From Pseudomonadota bacterium (GTDB lineage: Bacteria; Pseudomonadota; Alphaproteobacteria; UBA8366; JADFVY01), in NCBI GenBank assembly GCA_015222795.1, contig JADFVY010000099.1, positions 1 to 23,835 of the forward strand: a stretch of DNA of 23,835 bases, in the 5' to 3' direction. The position numbers were made by a program, and so were the translations under genes. Below the pieces are notes generated by a model. That model was not told where the DNA came from. It did no database searches and saw only the letters and a program-made list of their open reading frames with translations. Shown here piece by piece: positions 1-8,331 of this stretch. Within the stretch, counting starts at the first letter, position 1, and every line of letters starts with the position of its first letter.

Positions 1-754
1 CTAGACCCGATGTCAGCAGGAAGATAGACGCGAACACCGCCACAACGACTGCGAAGGTCGCAAGGAAACGCAGATAGTCGGTAGCGGCCCATTCCTTTGT
101 TCCCGCCGCCTGCCGAGTCGGCTCGGGCACGATTAATGTCGTGACTACGCCGATGCCCATGACACCAGCCATGGCGATAAAGGCGTAAATCCAGGGTAGA
201 TGTTGGTAGGTATTTTTGTCCGGATCGAAAAAGCCGGCCACACTCAGCGCTCCCGCGCTCGCGGCTATCATGCCAATGCGGTAACCGGCGATATATGACG
301 CGGACATCAACCCCTGCATCTCGCGGTCCGCCGCCTCGATACGGTAGGCGTCGATGACGATGTCCTGGGTCGCCGAGGAAAAACCGAGCATGATCGCAAA
401 CACCGCTGCCGCGGCCAGATTCTCGGTGGGGTCGTTTAAGGCCTGTAGCAGCAGCGCGGCAATGATCGAGGCCTGCGCCACCAGCAGCCAAGACCGTCGT
501 TGCCCCAGCAACCCACCCAGCACCGGTATCGGCAAACGGTCGACGACGGGCGCCCAAACGACTTTGAACCCATAAGCCAGTGCGGCCCAGCTGAAGAAAC
601 CGATGGTCGCGCGCTCGACGCCGGCCTCACGCAGCCAGACCGACAGCGTACTGAAAACCAGAAGAATGGGAACGCCGGCCGAAAAACCGAGAAACAGCAT
701 CGAGATTACGCGCGGCGAAAGGAACGCCCGGAAGGACTCCGACCAAGTTCTCAT
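1..754 (-). CDS. AmpG-like MFS permease (3' end beyond window)
   Basis: The 5' part of an integral membrane transporter; about 251 codons are visible before the window edge cuts off the C-terminal half. The product starts MRTWSESFRAF, then has hydrophobic segments including GFSAGVPILLVFSTL, and later the motif FSSATQDIVIDAYRIE. That motif (acidic residues in the TQD-x-x-x-D-A-Y-R-x-E stretch) and the N-terminal G-x-P segment are typical of the AmpG/PAT-type MFS family, which imports anhydromuropeptides for cell-wall recycling or, in some relatives, acetyl-CoA. The ATG at 754 was chosen because the family N-terminus begins just there and the upstream frame has no better start. It lies on the same strand as typA, 113 nt downstream of the typA stop, with a hairpin between them. 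The exact substrate cannot be read from half a protein. Confidence 0.82.
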   Translation of the reverse strand, partial: MRTWSESFRAFLSPRVISMLFLGFSAGVPILLVFSTLSVWLREAGVERATIGFFSWAALAYGFKVVWAPVVDRLPIPVLGGLLGQRRSWLLVAQASIIAALLLQALNDPTENLAAAAVFAIMLGFSSATQDIVIDAYRIEAADREMQGLMSASYIAGYRIGMIAASAGALSVAGFFDPDKNTYQHLPWIYAFIAMAGVMGIGVVTTLIVPEPTRQAAGTKEWAATDYLRFLATFAVVVAVFASIFLLTSGL

Positions 755-843
755 GGGTTCAACCCGTTCCGTGTTTCGCCAGCCGCATCGCGAATCATCA
801 AGCAACATAGCAACGCTTCGCGGAAGTGGGACAGATTATTTAT

Positions 844-861
844 GGGCGGTAAAAACCGCCC
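844..861 (-). terminator. Hairpin downstream of typA
   Basis: A perfect 7-bp stem (GGGCGGT/ACCGCCC) with a 4-base A loop lies 6 nt beyond the typA stop. On the minus strand it is followed by ATAAATAAT rather than a T-run. It could be a weak intrinsic terminator or an mRNA 3' stabiliser between typA and the AmpG-like gene. Confidence 0.4.
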
Positions 862-867
862 GACACC

Positions 868-2694
868 CTACCCCACGTCGTCCCGCCGGCGCTGTTCGCG
901 TTTGCGGTCGTGCGGGTTGAGGAGGGCCTTGCGCAGGCGGATATGGTTCGGCGTTACCTCGACGCGTTCGTCGTCGGCGATATAGGCCACGGCATCTTCG
1001 AGGCTCATCTTGGGGATCGGGGTCAGGCGCACGGCCTCGTCCTTGCCGGAGGCGCGCATATTGGTAAGCTGCTTGCCCTTGAGCGGATTGACATCGAGGT
1101 CATTGCCCTTGGCGTTCTCGCCAATGATCATGCCCTCATAGACTTCCTGGCCGGGCTCCACGAGCAACCGGCCACGCTCTTCAAGGTTCCATAGCGCGTA
1201 GGCCGCTACCTTGCCCTGGCCGTTGGAGATCATCGAACCCTCGCGCCGGCCGGCGACCGGCCCCTTATAGGGCGCATAGCCATGGTACAGCCGCGTCATA
1301 ACGCCAGTGCCGCGGGTGTCGGTCAGAAACTCGCCGTGATAGCCGATCAACCCGCGCGAAGGCACCATGAAGGTAACCCGCGTCTTGCCACCGCCGGACG
1401 GGCGCATGTCAGTCATCTCGCCACGCCGGATGCCGATTTTTTCGACCACGGCGCCGGCATATTCCTCGTCAACATCGACCACAACTTCCTCGATCGGCTC
1501 CAGGCGTTGGCCCGATTCCGCGTCGTTCTGGTAAATCACGCGCGGGCGGCTGATCGACAGCTCGAATCCCTCGCGGCGCATGGTCTCGATCAACACACCG
1601 ATCTGCAGTTCGCCGCGGCCCGCCACTTCGTATGCGTCGCGTTCCGCGGTTTCGCTGATGCGGATGGCGACGTTGCCCTCGGCCTCGCGCATCAGCCGCT
1701 CGCCGATCATGCGACCGGTGACCTTGCTGCCGTCGCGGCCAGCCAGCGGCGAATCGTTGACCGCGAAGGTCACCGCCATGGTCGGCGGGCTGACCTCTCG
1801 CGAGGGCAGGGCTTCCGTAACTTCGGGTACGCAGATTGTATCGGCCACGGTGGCGCCGGTCAGCCCGGCGATGGCGATGATGTCGCCGGCCTCGGCCTCG
1901 TCGACCGGCACGCGCTTCAGCCCGCGGAAGGCCAAAAGCTTGCTGAGCCGCCCGGTTTCCAGCACCGTGCCGTCACGCGACAGGGCGCGCACCGTCATAT
2001 TCACCTTCGCCTGTCCGGAATGGATGCGGCCGGTCAGGATACGGCCCAGATAGGGGTCCGCTTCCAGCGTCGTCGCCAGCATCCGGAACGGGGCATCCTT
2101 GTCGGCCACGGGCAGCGGCACGCGGGCGGCAATGGCCTCAAACAGCGGCTCCAGCGTGTCACGGGGGTCATCCAGGCCCGTCGCCGCCCAGCCTTCCTTG
2201 GCGGAGGCGAAAATCACCGGAAAATCGAGCTGTTCCTCGGTCGCGTCCAGTGCCACGAACAGATCGAAGACCTCGTTGACCACCTCGTCGGGGCGGCCGT
2301 CGGGCTTGTCCACCTTATTGACCACCACGATCGGGCAAATACCCCGCGCCAGCGCCTTTGTCAGCACGAATTTGGTCTGCGCCATCGGCCCCTCGGCCGC
2401 GTCCACCAACAGCAACGCGCCGTCGACCATGGAAAGGATCCGCTCCACCTCGCCGCCAAAATCGGCATGGCCCGGGGTATCGACGATGTTGAAACGCTCG
2501 TCCTTCCAATCCACCGACGTGCATTTGGCCAGGATGGTGATACCGCGTTCGCGCTCGAGGTCGCCCGAATCCATGGCGCGCTCGGCCATTGCCTGGTTTT
2601 CGCGCACCGAGCCTGATTGGCGCAGCATCTGATCAACGAGAGTGGTTTTGCCATGATCGACATGGGCGATGATGGCGAGATTGCGTAAATTCAT
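868..2694 (-). CDS. typA: Translational GTPase TypA/BipA
   Basis: 608-residue ribosome-associated GTPase of the EF-G/LepA superfamily, acting in 50S assembly and stress or cold adaptation. The P-loop AHVDHGKT is at residues 10-17, followed by the switch motif RERGITI, the G3 motif DTPGHADFGGEVER and the G4 motif NKVDKPDGRPDEV. The C-terminal part contains SRGLIGYHGEFLTDTRGTG and SNGQGKVAAYALW, diagnostic for TypA rather than EF-G or LepA. Length matches the family (about 605-615). The ATG at 2694 gives the canonical start MNLRNLAIIAHVDHGK; no strong Shine-Dalgarno is visible before it. An intrinsic terminator-like hairpin lies only about 20 nt upstream of the start codon. Confidence 0.97.
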   Translation of the reverse strand: MNLRNLAIIAHVDHGKTTLVDQMLRQSGSVRENQAMAERAMDSGDLERERGITILAKCTSVDWKDERFNIVDTPGHADFGGEVERILSMVDGALLLVDAAEGPMAQTKFVLTKALARGICPIVVVNKVDKPDGRPDEVVNEVFDLFVALDATEEQLDFPVIFASAKEGWAATGLDDPRDTLEPLFEAIAARVPLPVADKDAPFRMLATTLEADPYLGRILTGRIHSGQAKVNMTVRALSRDGTVLETGRLSKLLAFRGLKRVPVDEAEAGDIIAIAGLTGATVADTICVPEVTEALPSREVSPPTMAVTFAVNDSPLAGRDGSKVTGRMIGERLMREAEGNVAIRISETAERDAYEVAGRGELQIGVLIETMRREGFELSISRPRVIYQNDAESGQRLEPIEEVVVDVDEEYAGAVVEKIGIRRGEMTDMRPSGGGKTRVTFMVPSRGLIGYHGEFLTDTRGTGVMTRLYHGYAPYKGPVAGRREGSMISNGQGKVAAYALWNLEERGRLLVEPGQEVYEGMIIGENAKGNDLDVNPLKGKQLTNMRASGKDEAVRLTPIPKMSLEDAVAYIADDERVEVTPNHIRLRKALLNPHDRKREQRRRDDVG

Positions 2695-2714
2695 TGGGTC
2701 CGACCCGCTATAGG

Positions 2715-2745
2715 AAAAAGTCTGGCCCGTCCTTTGGGGCGGGCC
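2715..2745 (-). terminator. Intrinsic terminator between kinase gene and typA
   Basis: On the minus strand a 9-bp GC-rich stem (one G-U pair; + strand arms 2724-2732 and 2737-2745, 4-nt loop) is followed by AGAC and a run of five T. It lies about 135 nt after the adenosine-kinase-like stop and only 20 nt before the typA ATG. It could end the kinase transcript or act as an attenuator in the typA leader. Confidence 0.6.
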
Positions 2746-2879
2746 GTGCCGGGTATATAGGGGCTTACAGGCCTCTAGGCCAGCCGAATCTTTCGCCAGC
2801 GCGGCCCATTCGGAGCGGTTTGGGCCCGGCAGCTGTCAAATATTGCCCTGCCCGGCGCGTGGCCGGAGGTGATTTTAGC

Positions 2880-3899
2880 CTATTCCCGCGGTTTTATCGG
2901 CAGGGGTCCCAGCTTTTCCTTCACCAGTTCGGCCAAATTCTGTTCCGGCCGGGCGCCGTTGTGGGCGATGACCTCGGCGGCCGCGATCGCGGCAATGCGC
3001 CCGCAAAGGCCCAGGCCCAGGTCCTGCGTATAGCCATAGAGAAATCCCGCCGCATAGGCATCCCCGGCGCCGGTGGTATCGACCACCGCGCGAACCGGCT
3101 CCGCATCGATGACATGGACCTCGTCACCATGGATGATGACCGAACCCTTGTCGCTGCGGGTCAGGCAGGCGATATCCACATGGCCGTAGGTATGGAGCAT
3201 CTGGATGGCATCGTCGAAAACCGTCGCCTCGTAAAGCGACATGATTTCTTCCTCGTTGGCGAACAGGATGTCGATATGATCGGCGACCAGCGCGCGAAAG
3301 GCGTCGCGATGACGGTCGACACAGAAAGGATCGGATAGCGAAATCGACACCTTATATCCCGAATCATGCGCATATTCCGCCGCGCGGATGAATGCGCGCT
3401 GAGCCTCGGGCCGATCGAACAAATAACCTTCCATATAGGTCACGCGGCTGCTCTGAATGACGCCACCATTGAGGTCACCGACACCAAGCAGGCTAGCGGC
3501 GCCGAGATCGGTGCACATCGTGCGCTGTGCGTCGGGCGACACCAGCACCAGGCAGCGGCCGGTCGCCGGACCGTCCGTGCTGGCCTCGTTGGAAAACTGC
3601 ACGCCGATCGCATTCATGTCGTGGCGAAAGACCTGGCCGAAATAATCGTCCTTGACCTTGCCGATATAGGCGCCCTTGCCGCCCAGCGAGGCGATGGCGG
3701 CCATTGTATTGGCGCAGGAGCCGCCCGATATCTCAACGCCCGGCGGCATCTTGCCGTACAAAAAATCCGCCGTGCCCGAATCGACCAGCGTCATCGTGCC
3801 CTTGGCGAGTTGCTGTTCGACGAGAAATCCGTCATCCACATGGGTCACCACATCGACCAGTGCGTTGCCGATTCCCGCGACGTCGAATGCTGCTGCCAT
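2880..3899 (-). CDS. Adenosine kinase-type PfkB family carbohydrate/nucleoside kinase
   Basis: 339-residue ribokinase-fold kinase that transfers phosphate from ATP to a sugar or nucleoside hydroxyl. The N-terminal PfkB signature appears as GGSCANTMAAIASLGGKGAY, and the C-terminal signature DTTGAGD at residues 274-280 holds the anion hole and the catalytic base Asp280. In alphaproteobacteria this subgroup is usually annotated adenosine kinase (purine salvage); the substrate itself is inferred from that subgroup and not shown by the sequence. A good ribosome-binding site (AGGG, about 8 nt upstream) supports the ATG at 3899. It lies upstream of typA on the same strand, separated by a terminator-like hairpin, and is divergent from the EI24-type membrane gene. 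Confidence 0.9.
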   Translation of the reverse strand: MAAAFDVAGIGNALVDVVTHVDDGFLVEQQLAKGTMTLVDSGTADFLYGKMPPGVEISGGSCANTMAAIASLGGKGAYIGKVKDDYFGQVFRHDMNAIGVQFSNEASTDGPATGRCLVLVSPDAQRTMCTDLGAASLLGVGDLNGGVIQSSRVTYMEGYLFDRPEAQRAFIRAAEYAHDSGYKVSISLSDPFCVDRHRDAFRALVADHIDILFANEEEIMSLYEATVFDDAIQMLHTYGHVDIACLTRSDKGSVIIHGDEVHVIDAEPVRAVVDTTGAGDAYAAGFLYGYTQDLGLGLCGRIAAIAAAEVIAHNGARPEQNLAELVKEKLGPLPIKPRE

Positions 3900-4022
3900 A
3901 TTGTTACCCTCTATCTGCGCCTGTCATGAACCGGCGTGAATATAGTCGCCTGCCCCGCCAAGGCAATCCCAAAGAAGGCGACCCCTTGCCCCCCGCATGC
4001 CACAAAGAGTAAAACCATTGCC

Positions 4023-4748
4023 ATGTTGACACATTTTTCCAAAGCCGTCGCCCAGCTTACCGACCCGAAAATGCGCCGCGTGCTGTGGCTGGGGGTGCTC
4101 GGCGCGCTGGCAATTTTTATGGTTCTCTGGGCCGCCGTCTGGTGGCTGCTGACCAATGTTGACCCGGCATCGATCTGGGGTCTGACCACCATCATTGGGT
4201 GGATGGGCGGATATTTCGACTGGGTCGCCGGGCTGGCCTTTGTCGGCACGCTGCTGGTCTCCACCTTCCTGATGTTCCCCGCCGTGGTGATGATCGTGGT
4301 CGGGCTGTTCCTGGACCAGGTTGCCGAGGTGGTGGAACAGCGCCATTACCCGGAACTCGGCGAGGCCCGCAAGCAGCCGTTGCTCGAAACCCTGGGTTCG
4401 ACGGCCAAATTCGCGGCGATCGTTGTGCTGCTGAATGTGCTAGTGCTGCCGATCTACCTGATTCTGTTGTTCATACCTGGCGCCAACCTGCTGCTCTATT
4501 ATTTGCTGAACGGCTATCTGATCGGTCGCGAGTTCTTCGAACTGGCTGCCTTTCGCAGGATGGAGCCGGGCGAGGCCCACCGGCTGCGCAAGGCCTATCG
4601 CGGCAAGGTGATGATGACGGGCGTGATGCTGACCTTCCTGATGACCATTCCCGTGGTGAACTTGCTGACGCCGGTGCTAGGCGCCGCCTTCATGGTCCAT
4701 GTTGCACAGGACCTGAGGCGTCGCCAGGCTCTAAAGGCCACGGGATAG
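4023..4748 (+). CDS. EI24 domain (CysZ-like) membrane protein
   Basis: 241-residue inner-membrane protein of the EI24/CysZ (DUF540) family. Several hydrophobic segments are visible, for example VLGALAIFMVLWAAVWWLL near residue 30, VSTFLMFPAVVMIVVGLFL, and AIVVLLNVLVLPIYLILLF. The C-terminal part carries the family pattern NGYLIGREFFELAAFRR, then basic residues before a last hydrophobic hairpin. CysZ relatives move sulfate in enterobacteria, but alphaproteobacterial members lack cysteine-biosynthesis neighbours, and none is seen here, so sulfate transport should not be assumed. The ATG at 4023 fits the family; an in-frame upstream ATG at 3936 would add 29 non-conserved residues. It heads a plus-strand trio with bactofilin and a lipoprotein. 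Confidence 0.85.
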   Translation: MLTHFSKAVAQLTDPKMRRVLWLGVLGALAIFMVLWAAVWWLLTNVDPASIWGLTTIIGWMGGYFDWVAGLAFVGTLLVSTFLMFPAVVMIVVGLFLDQVAEVVEQRHYPELGEARKQPLLETLGSTAKFAAIVVLLNVLVLPIYLILLFIPGANLLLYYLLNGYLIGREFFELAAFRRMEPGEAHRLRKAYRGKVMMTGVMLTFLMTIPVVNLLTPVLGAAFMVHVAQDLRRRQALKATG

Positions 4749-4825
4749 GCCATACCACGCCATCATTCGGCCAATATTTTCCGCGAGGATCGGTCTGTCC
4801 GGCCCAACATCCCCGAGGAACCGTC

Positions 4826-5299
4826 ATGACCATCGGCAAACCGCTGCCACCACGAACCGCCCTGAGCCAGAACAACCCCTTGCCGCACCCCGGCGCGGCG
4901 CCTGCCACCGTAAAGCGAGAGCCCAAAACGCTAACTGTCGGGCGGGAAATAACGCTTTCCGGGGAAATAACCTCCTGCGACCGGCTGGTGGTCGAGGGCG
5001 AGGTCCGGTCCAGCCTCGAGAGCTGCCAATCCCTGGAAATCGCGCGGGGCGGCGCCTTCCGCGGCAAGGCGAAAATAACAACCGCCGAGATCGCCGGCCT
5101 GTTCGAAGGCGAGATGGATGTCGAAGACTGCTTGATCCTACGCGCCACAGGCAGGATTATCGGAACGATTCGCTACCGCGACATTGAGATCGAGCGCGGC
5201 GGAAAAATTGCCGGAACGATGGAGACTATCGATGATGCGGACACGGACAGGAACAAGGGCGCCGGGTCGGCGGCAAAGGCGCCGCATATTGTCGCCTGA
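4826..5299 (+). CDS. Bactofilin (polymer-forming cytoskeletal protein)
   Basis: 157-residue bactofilin. These proteins form nucleotide-free beta-helix filaments at the membrane and place peptidoglycan enzymes or shape appendages. After a Pro/Ala-rich N-terminal tail (residues 1-35), the core shows repeating beta-helix rungs with spaced small and charged residues (for example GEITSCDRLVVEGEV, LFEGEMDVEDCLIL, GTIRYRDIEIERGGKIAG). A disordered acidic/Ala tail follows. A GAGGAA ribosome-binding site at 4815-4820 supports the ATG at 4826. The frame stays open far upstream, but that stretch is a shadow of the EI24 gene. The last 68 nt overlap the start of the following lipoprotein gene. No M23 peptidase, a frequent bactofilin neighbour, is seen. 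Confidence 0.93.
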   Translation: MTIGKPLPPRTALSQNNPLPHPGAAPATVKREPKTLTVGREITLSGEITSCDRLVVEGEVRSSLESCQSLEIARGGAFRGKAKITTAEIAGLFEGEMDVEDCLILRATGRIIGTIRYRDIEIERGGKIAGTMETIDDADTDRNKGAGSAAKAPHIVA

Positions 5300-5777
5300 A
5301 AGCGCCACGTTCCTTGTCCTCGCCGTCCTGGCAGGACTATTCCTGGCCGGATGCGAGGCGACGACCGAACGGACACCCGTCGATCAGGCAACACTCGATG
5401 AGCTACCGCCGCCGCCGGCCGCGGTCCCATTCGACAGCACCACCCCGAACGGCCCGGCCATGCCCTATAACGGCATGGTGGCCCTGCAGCCGGTCACCCC
5501 ACCGCGGGTCAATGAAAATCCGCAACAATTGATGGGTCTGGACCGCGCAACACTGGGCGAAAAACTAGGCAAACCCACGCTGATCCGTCGCGACGGCGAC
5601 GCGGAAATCTGGCAATACCGCGCCGACCGCTGCGTCCTGGATCTGTTCCTCTATGGGATGAACAAAAAGGTCGAACATATAGACCTGCGCAATCGTGGCG
5701 ACGAGGGCGACGAAAGCGAGGACTCGATCAGCGACTGCTTTAACGGCATGCTGCGCACCGCCAGCCCGAGTACGTAG
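5232..5777 (+). CDS. Small lipoprotein, BamE/SmpA-like C-terminal domain suspected
   Basis: 181-residue predicted lipoprotein of unknown function. The N-terminus is very basic (many Arg before residue 19), then comes a hydrophobic stretch and the lipobox L38-A39-G40-C41, so the mature protein would begin at Cys41. A Pro-rich linker follows. The C-terminal part (GLDRATLGEKLGKPTLIRRDG, then WQYRADRCVLDLFLY) resembles the small two-layer fold of BamE/SmpA-type lipoproteins (G-L-x-x-x-x-L-G-x-P pattern, then an aromatic strand); this is my inference. The ATG at 5232 (or 5235) follows GGAG at 5221-5224. The gene begins 68 nt inside the bactofilin gene in another frame, which suggests translational coupling. 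Confidence 0.78.
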   Translation: MMRTRTGTRAPGRRQRRRILSPESATFLVLAVLAGLFLAGCEATTERTPVDQATLDELPPPPAAVPFDSTTPNGPAMPYNGMVALQPVTPPRVNENPQQLMGLDRATLGEKLGKPTLIRRDGDAEIWQYRADRCVLDLFLYGMNKKVEHIDLRNRGDEGDESEDSISDCFNGMLRTASPST

Positions 5778-5782
5778 GGCGG

Positions 5783-6415
5783 CTACAGCGTCTTCGCCTT
5801 GTAGGCGCAGAGGTCATACACCGGGCAGGCCGGGCAATCCGGCTTGCGAGCCTTGCAGATATACCGCCCATGCAGGATCAACCAGTGATGGGCGTGCAAC
5901 TTATATTTGGCGGGCACCGCCTTTTCCAGTTTCTGTTCCACCGCCAGGACCGTCTTGCCAGGCGCCAGGCCGGTGCGGTTGCCAACGCGGAAGAGGTGTG
6001 TGTCGACTGCGATCGTCGGCACGCCGAAGGCGATGTTCAGCACCACGTTGGCGGTCTTTCGGCCAACGCCGGGCAATTTTTCCAGCGCCTCGCGGTCGGG
6101 CGCCACCTCGCTGCCATGCTCGTCGATCAGCATGCGGCTTAGCGCGATGACGTTTTTAGCCTTGGTATTGAACAGCCCGATGGTCTTGATGTAGTCGCGG
6201 ACCCTGGCCTCGCCCAGCGCCAGCATTTTTTCGGGCGTGTCGGCCACCTTGAACAACGGCCCGGTAGCCTTGTTGACGCCGACATCGGTCGCCTGCGCCG
6301 ACAATACGACGGCCACCAGCAGCGTATAGGGATTGATATAATCCAGCTCGCCGCGCGGGTCGGGGTCGCGTTCCTCCAGCCGCCGGAAGAATTCCTCGAT
6401 ATTTGCTTTCTTCAT
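5783..6415 (-). CDS. nth: Endonuclease III (DNA glycosylase/AP lyase)
   Basis: 210-residue base-excision-repair enzyme that removes oxidised pyrimidines and cleaves at abasic sites. The helix-hairpin-helix LPGVGRKTANVVL carries the catalytic Lys120, and Asp138 lies in VDTHLFRV. The [4Fe-4S] ligands are Cys187, Cys194, Cys197 and Cys203 (C-x6-C-x2-C-x5-C). These numbers coincide with the E. coli enzyme when the ATG at 6415 is used, which is why I prefer it over the in-frame ATG at 6451. The gene shares the minus strand with dapB upstream and is divergent from the DMT transporter. A palindromic repeat lies in the divergent gap. It converges on the lipoprotein gene with a 5-nt gap. Confidence 0.97.
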   Translation of the reverse strand: MKKANIEEFFRRLEERDPDPRGELDYINPYTLLVAVVLSAQATDVGVNKATGPLFKVADTPEKMLALGEARVRDYIKTIGLFNTKAKNVIALSRMLIDEHGSEVAPDREALEKLPGVGRKTANVVLNIAFGVPTIAVDTHLFRVGNRTGLAPGKTVLAVEQKLEKAVPAKYKLHAHHWLILHGRYICKARKPDCPACPVYDLCAYKAKTL

Positions 6416-6466
6416 GGGCGGGAGATTACCCGCCCGCACGGCCAAGGCCAAGCCGTTGCACCACTA

Positions 6467-6536
6467 ATACCAAGGCTCGCTGATAAAGACCCATGGGAAA
6501 CCGGTCACATGGGTCTTTATCAGCGAGCCCTGGTAT
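6467..6536. repeat. Palindromic repeat element, copy 1 (short form)
   Basis: Two 29-nt arms (6467-6495 and 6508-6536) are inverted complements with one mismatch, around a 12-nt loop containing AAACCGGT. The ends read ATACCAAGG / CCTGGTAT. The element is in the nth/DMT-transporter divergent gap, 54 nt before the transporter start. It is related to the longer copy at 10769-10926: both share the ends, the stem block GATAA-x-GACCC and the core GGAAACCGGTCA followed two bases later by TGGGTC. The type (REP-like or non-autonomous MITE) is not known; no transposase is in the window. Confidence 0.88.
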
Positions 6537-6590
6537 GATCTGGACAGGCCGCGCCATGAGGCATAAGAACCGTGCCATGGTGGGAAATAT

Positions 6591-7490
6591 ATGAAAACAA
6601 ATTCGGGTCAGACGGGCGCCGTTGAAATCGCGCTGCTGCTGACGCTGGCGACGATCTGGAGTTCGTCTTTCGGGTTCATCAAGGTGGCGGTGGAAACCGT
6701 GCCGCCCATGACCGTGACCGCCGGGCGCCTGTTGCTGGCGGCAATCATCATCGTGATCTATGCGCGGCTGCGTGGCCACCGGTTCCCCGTTGAGCCCGGC
6801 CTGTGGCCGAAATTTTTCATGATTGGTCTGTTCGGTAATGCGCTGCCCTTCACGCTGATCGGCTGGGGCGAGATAAGCATCGACAGCGGCTTGGCGGCCG
6901 TCCTGATGGCGGTGATGCCCATCGCGACGCTGGTGCTGGCGCATTTCTTCGCCAAGGGCGAACGCATGAACCCGGCCCGGATCGCGGGCGTGGCCTTCGG
7001 TTTCGGCGGCATTCTGGTGCTGATAGGCCCGGCCGCGCTGGGCGGGCTGGGCGACGAGGCTGTCCGCCAGATCGCGGTGGCCGGCGGCGCGACCTGTTAT
7101 GCGGTCGCGACCGTGATCGCCCGCCGCCTGCCGAATATGCCTGCGTCCCTGAGCAGCGCTGGCGCACTGATCGCGGCGTCGGCGCTGATCCTACCGATGA
7201 GCCTGATATTCGACCAACCCTGGACCCTGTCGCCCAGCGCCGATTCGATCAATGCCGTGATTATCCTCGGCCTTTTCCCGACAGCGCTTGCCTATATTCT
7301 CTATTTTGCGTTGCTGCGCCGCACCGGCGCGAATTTCATCGCACTCAATAATTATCTGATCCCCTGCCTCGGGGTGACCTGGGGAATCATCTTCCTGGAT
7401 GAATTGCTGAACTGGCGAGCCGTCGTAGCCTTGGGGATTATTCTGACCGGGGTCGCCTTTACGCGGATCGGGATGCGGAAAACGGTTTAG
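6591..7490 (+). CDS. DMT superfamily (EamA) transporter
   Basis: 299-residue inner-membrane transporter with two EamA repeats of about five transmembrane helices each. Hydrophobic segments include LLLAAIIIVIYA, GVAFGFGGILVLIGPAAL, and VVALGIILTGVAFT near the end. The N-terminal signature TIWSSSFGFIKVAVE and the second-repeat motif LNNYLIPCLGVTWGIIFLDE are typical of EamA exporters of amino acids or metabolites. The substrate is not predictable. The ATG at 6591 is preceded by a weak GGGA. The gene runs against the flow of the nth-dapB backbone and sits behind the palindromic repeat, so it looks like an interleaved accessory gene. It converges on dapB with a 25-nt gap. Confidence 0.92.
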   Translation: MKTNSGQTGAVEIALLLTLATIWSSSFGFIKVAVETVPPMTVTAGRLLLAAIIIVIYARLRGHRFPVEPGLWPKFFMIGLFGNALPFTLIGWGEISIDSGLAAVLMAVMPIATLVLAHFFAKGERMNPARIAGVAFGFGGILVLIGPAALGGLGDEAVRQIAVAGGATCYAVATVIARRLPNMPASLSSAGALIAASALILPMSLIFDQPWTLSPSADSINAVIILGLFPTALAYILYFALLRRTGANFIALNNYLIPCLGVTWGIIFLDELLNWRAVVALGIILTGVAFTRIGMRKTV

Positions 7491-7515
7491 GGCGAGGTCA
7501 CGCCACCGCCCGCAT

Positions 7516-8331
7516 TCACACCTCTATCCCCAACACGTCGTTCATCGAGTACAGCCCCGGCGCGCGGCCCTTCGTCCACAACGCGGCGCGCAGGGCGCCG
7601 GCGGCGTAGATCTGGCGGCCGGAGGCCTTATGGGTCAGTTCGATCCGCTCGCCCTCAGTCGCGAAACAGACCGTATGATCGCCGATCACGTCACCGCCGC
7701 GCAGGGTCGCGAAGCCGATCTCGCCGCGCGGGCGGGCGCCGGTATGGCCCTCGCGCGACAGGCGGCCCGCCTCGTCGAGGTCGACGCCACGCCCCGCCGC
7801 CGCCGCCCGGCCCAGCCCCAGTGCCGTGCCGGAGGGGGCGTCGACCTTGTGCCGGTGGTGCATCTCGACTATTTCGATATCGTAACTATCGTCCAGGGTG
7901 CGGGCCACCTGTTCGACCAGCGCCATCAGCAGATTCACGCCGACACTCATATTCGGCGCAAAAACAACGGGGGCGTGGCGCGCCGCGCGCTCCAGCGATT
8001 CCACATGGTCCGGACCCATGCCGGTGGTGCCGATGATAATGGCCGCGCCCGCCTGGGCCGCCAGGTCCGCATGATGAACGGTAACGTCAGGCGCGGTGAA
8101 ATCGATGACCGCATCGACGCCGGCGATCATCGCCGCCGGGTCACCGCCAATCGCGACCCCGGCCGTGCCAATGCCGGCCAGCGTCCCCGCATCCTTGCCG
8201 ATCGCGTCGCTGTCCGGCCGTTCGGTCGCACCGGCCAACACACAGCCGTCCGTCTCGCCAATCTGGCGCACCAGCATCTGCCCCATGCGCCCGGCCGCGC
8301 CGACAATCCCGATCTTCATTTCATCCGCCAT
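7516..8331 (-). CDS. dapB: 4-hydroxy-tetrahydrodipicolinate reductase
   Basis: 271-residue NAD(P)H-dependent reductase of the diaminopimelate/lysine pathway, which also supplies peptidoglycan precursors. The Rossmann motif G-A-A-G-R-M-G is at residues 11-17. The segment IIIGTTGM follows near residue 100. The active-site stretch EMHHRHKVDAPSGTA at about 157-170 holds the catalytic His pair and Lys162. Length is normal (about 265-275). The ATG at 8331 gives MADEMKIGIVGAAGRMG. In many alphaproteobacteria dapB lies close to dnaJ; here a plus-strand metallo-hydrolase gene separates them. Confidence 0.97.
   Translation of the reverse strand: MADEMKIGIVGAAGRMGQMLVRQIGETDGCVLAGATERPDSDAIGKDAGTLAGIGTAGVAIGGDPAAMIAGVDAVIDFTAPDVTVHHADLAAQAGAAIIIGTTGMGPDHVESLERAARHAPVVFAPNMSVGVNLLMALVEQVARTLDDSYDIEIVEMHHRHKVDAPSGTALGLGRAAAAGRGVDLDEAGRLSREGHTGARPRGEIGFATLRGGDVIGDHTVCFATEGERIELTHKASGRQIYAAGALRAALWTKGRAPGLYSMNDVLGIEV

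Noticed and set aside
1282..2616. Long plus-strand open frame (444 codons) within typA
   Set aside because: It is antisense to the clearly recognised typA gene; long antisense frames are expected in GC-rich DNA. The translation has no recognisable motif.
4199..4825. Upstream extension of the bactofilin frame
   Set aside because: It overlaps the EI24 gene in another frame and the bactofilin has its own ribosome-binding site at 4815-4820.
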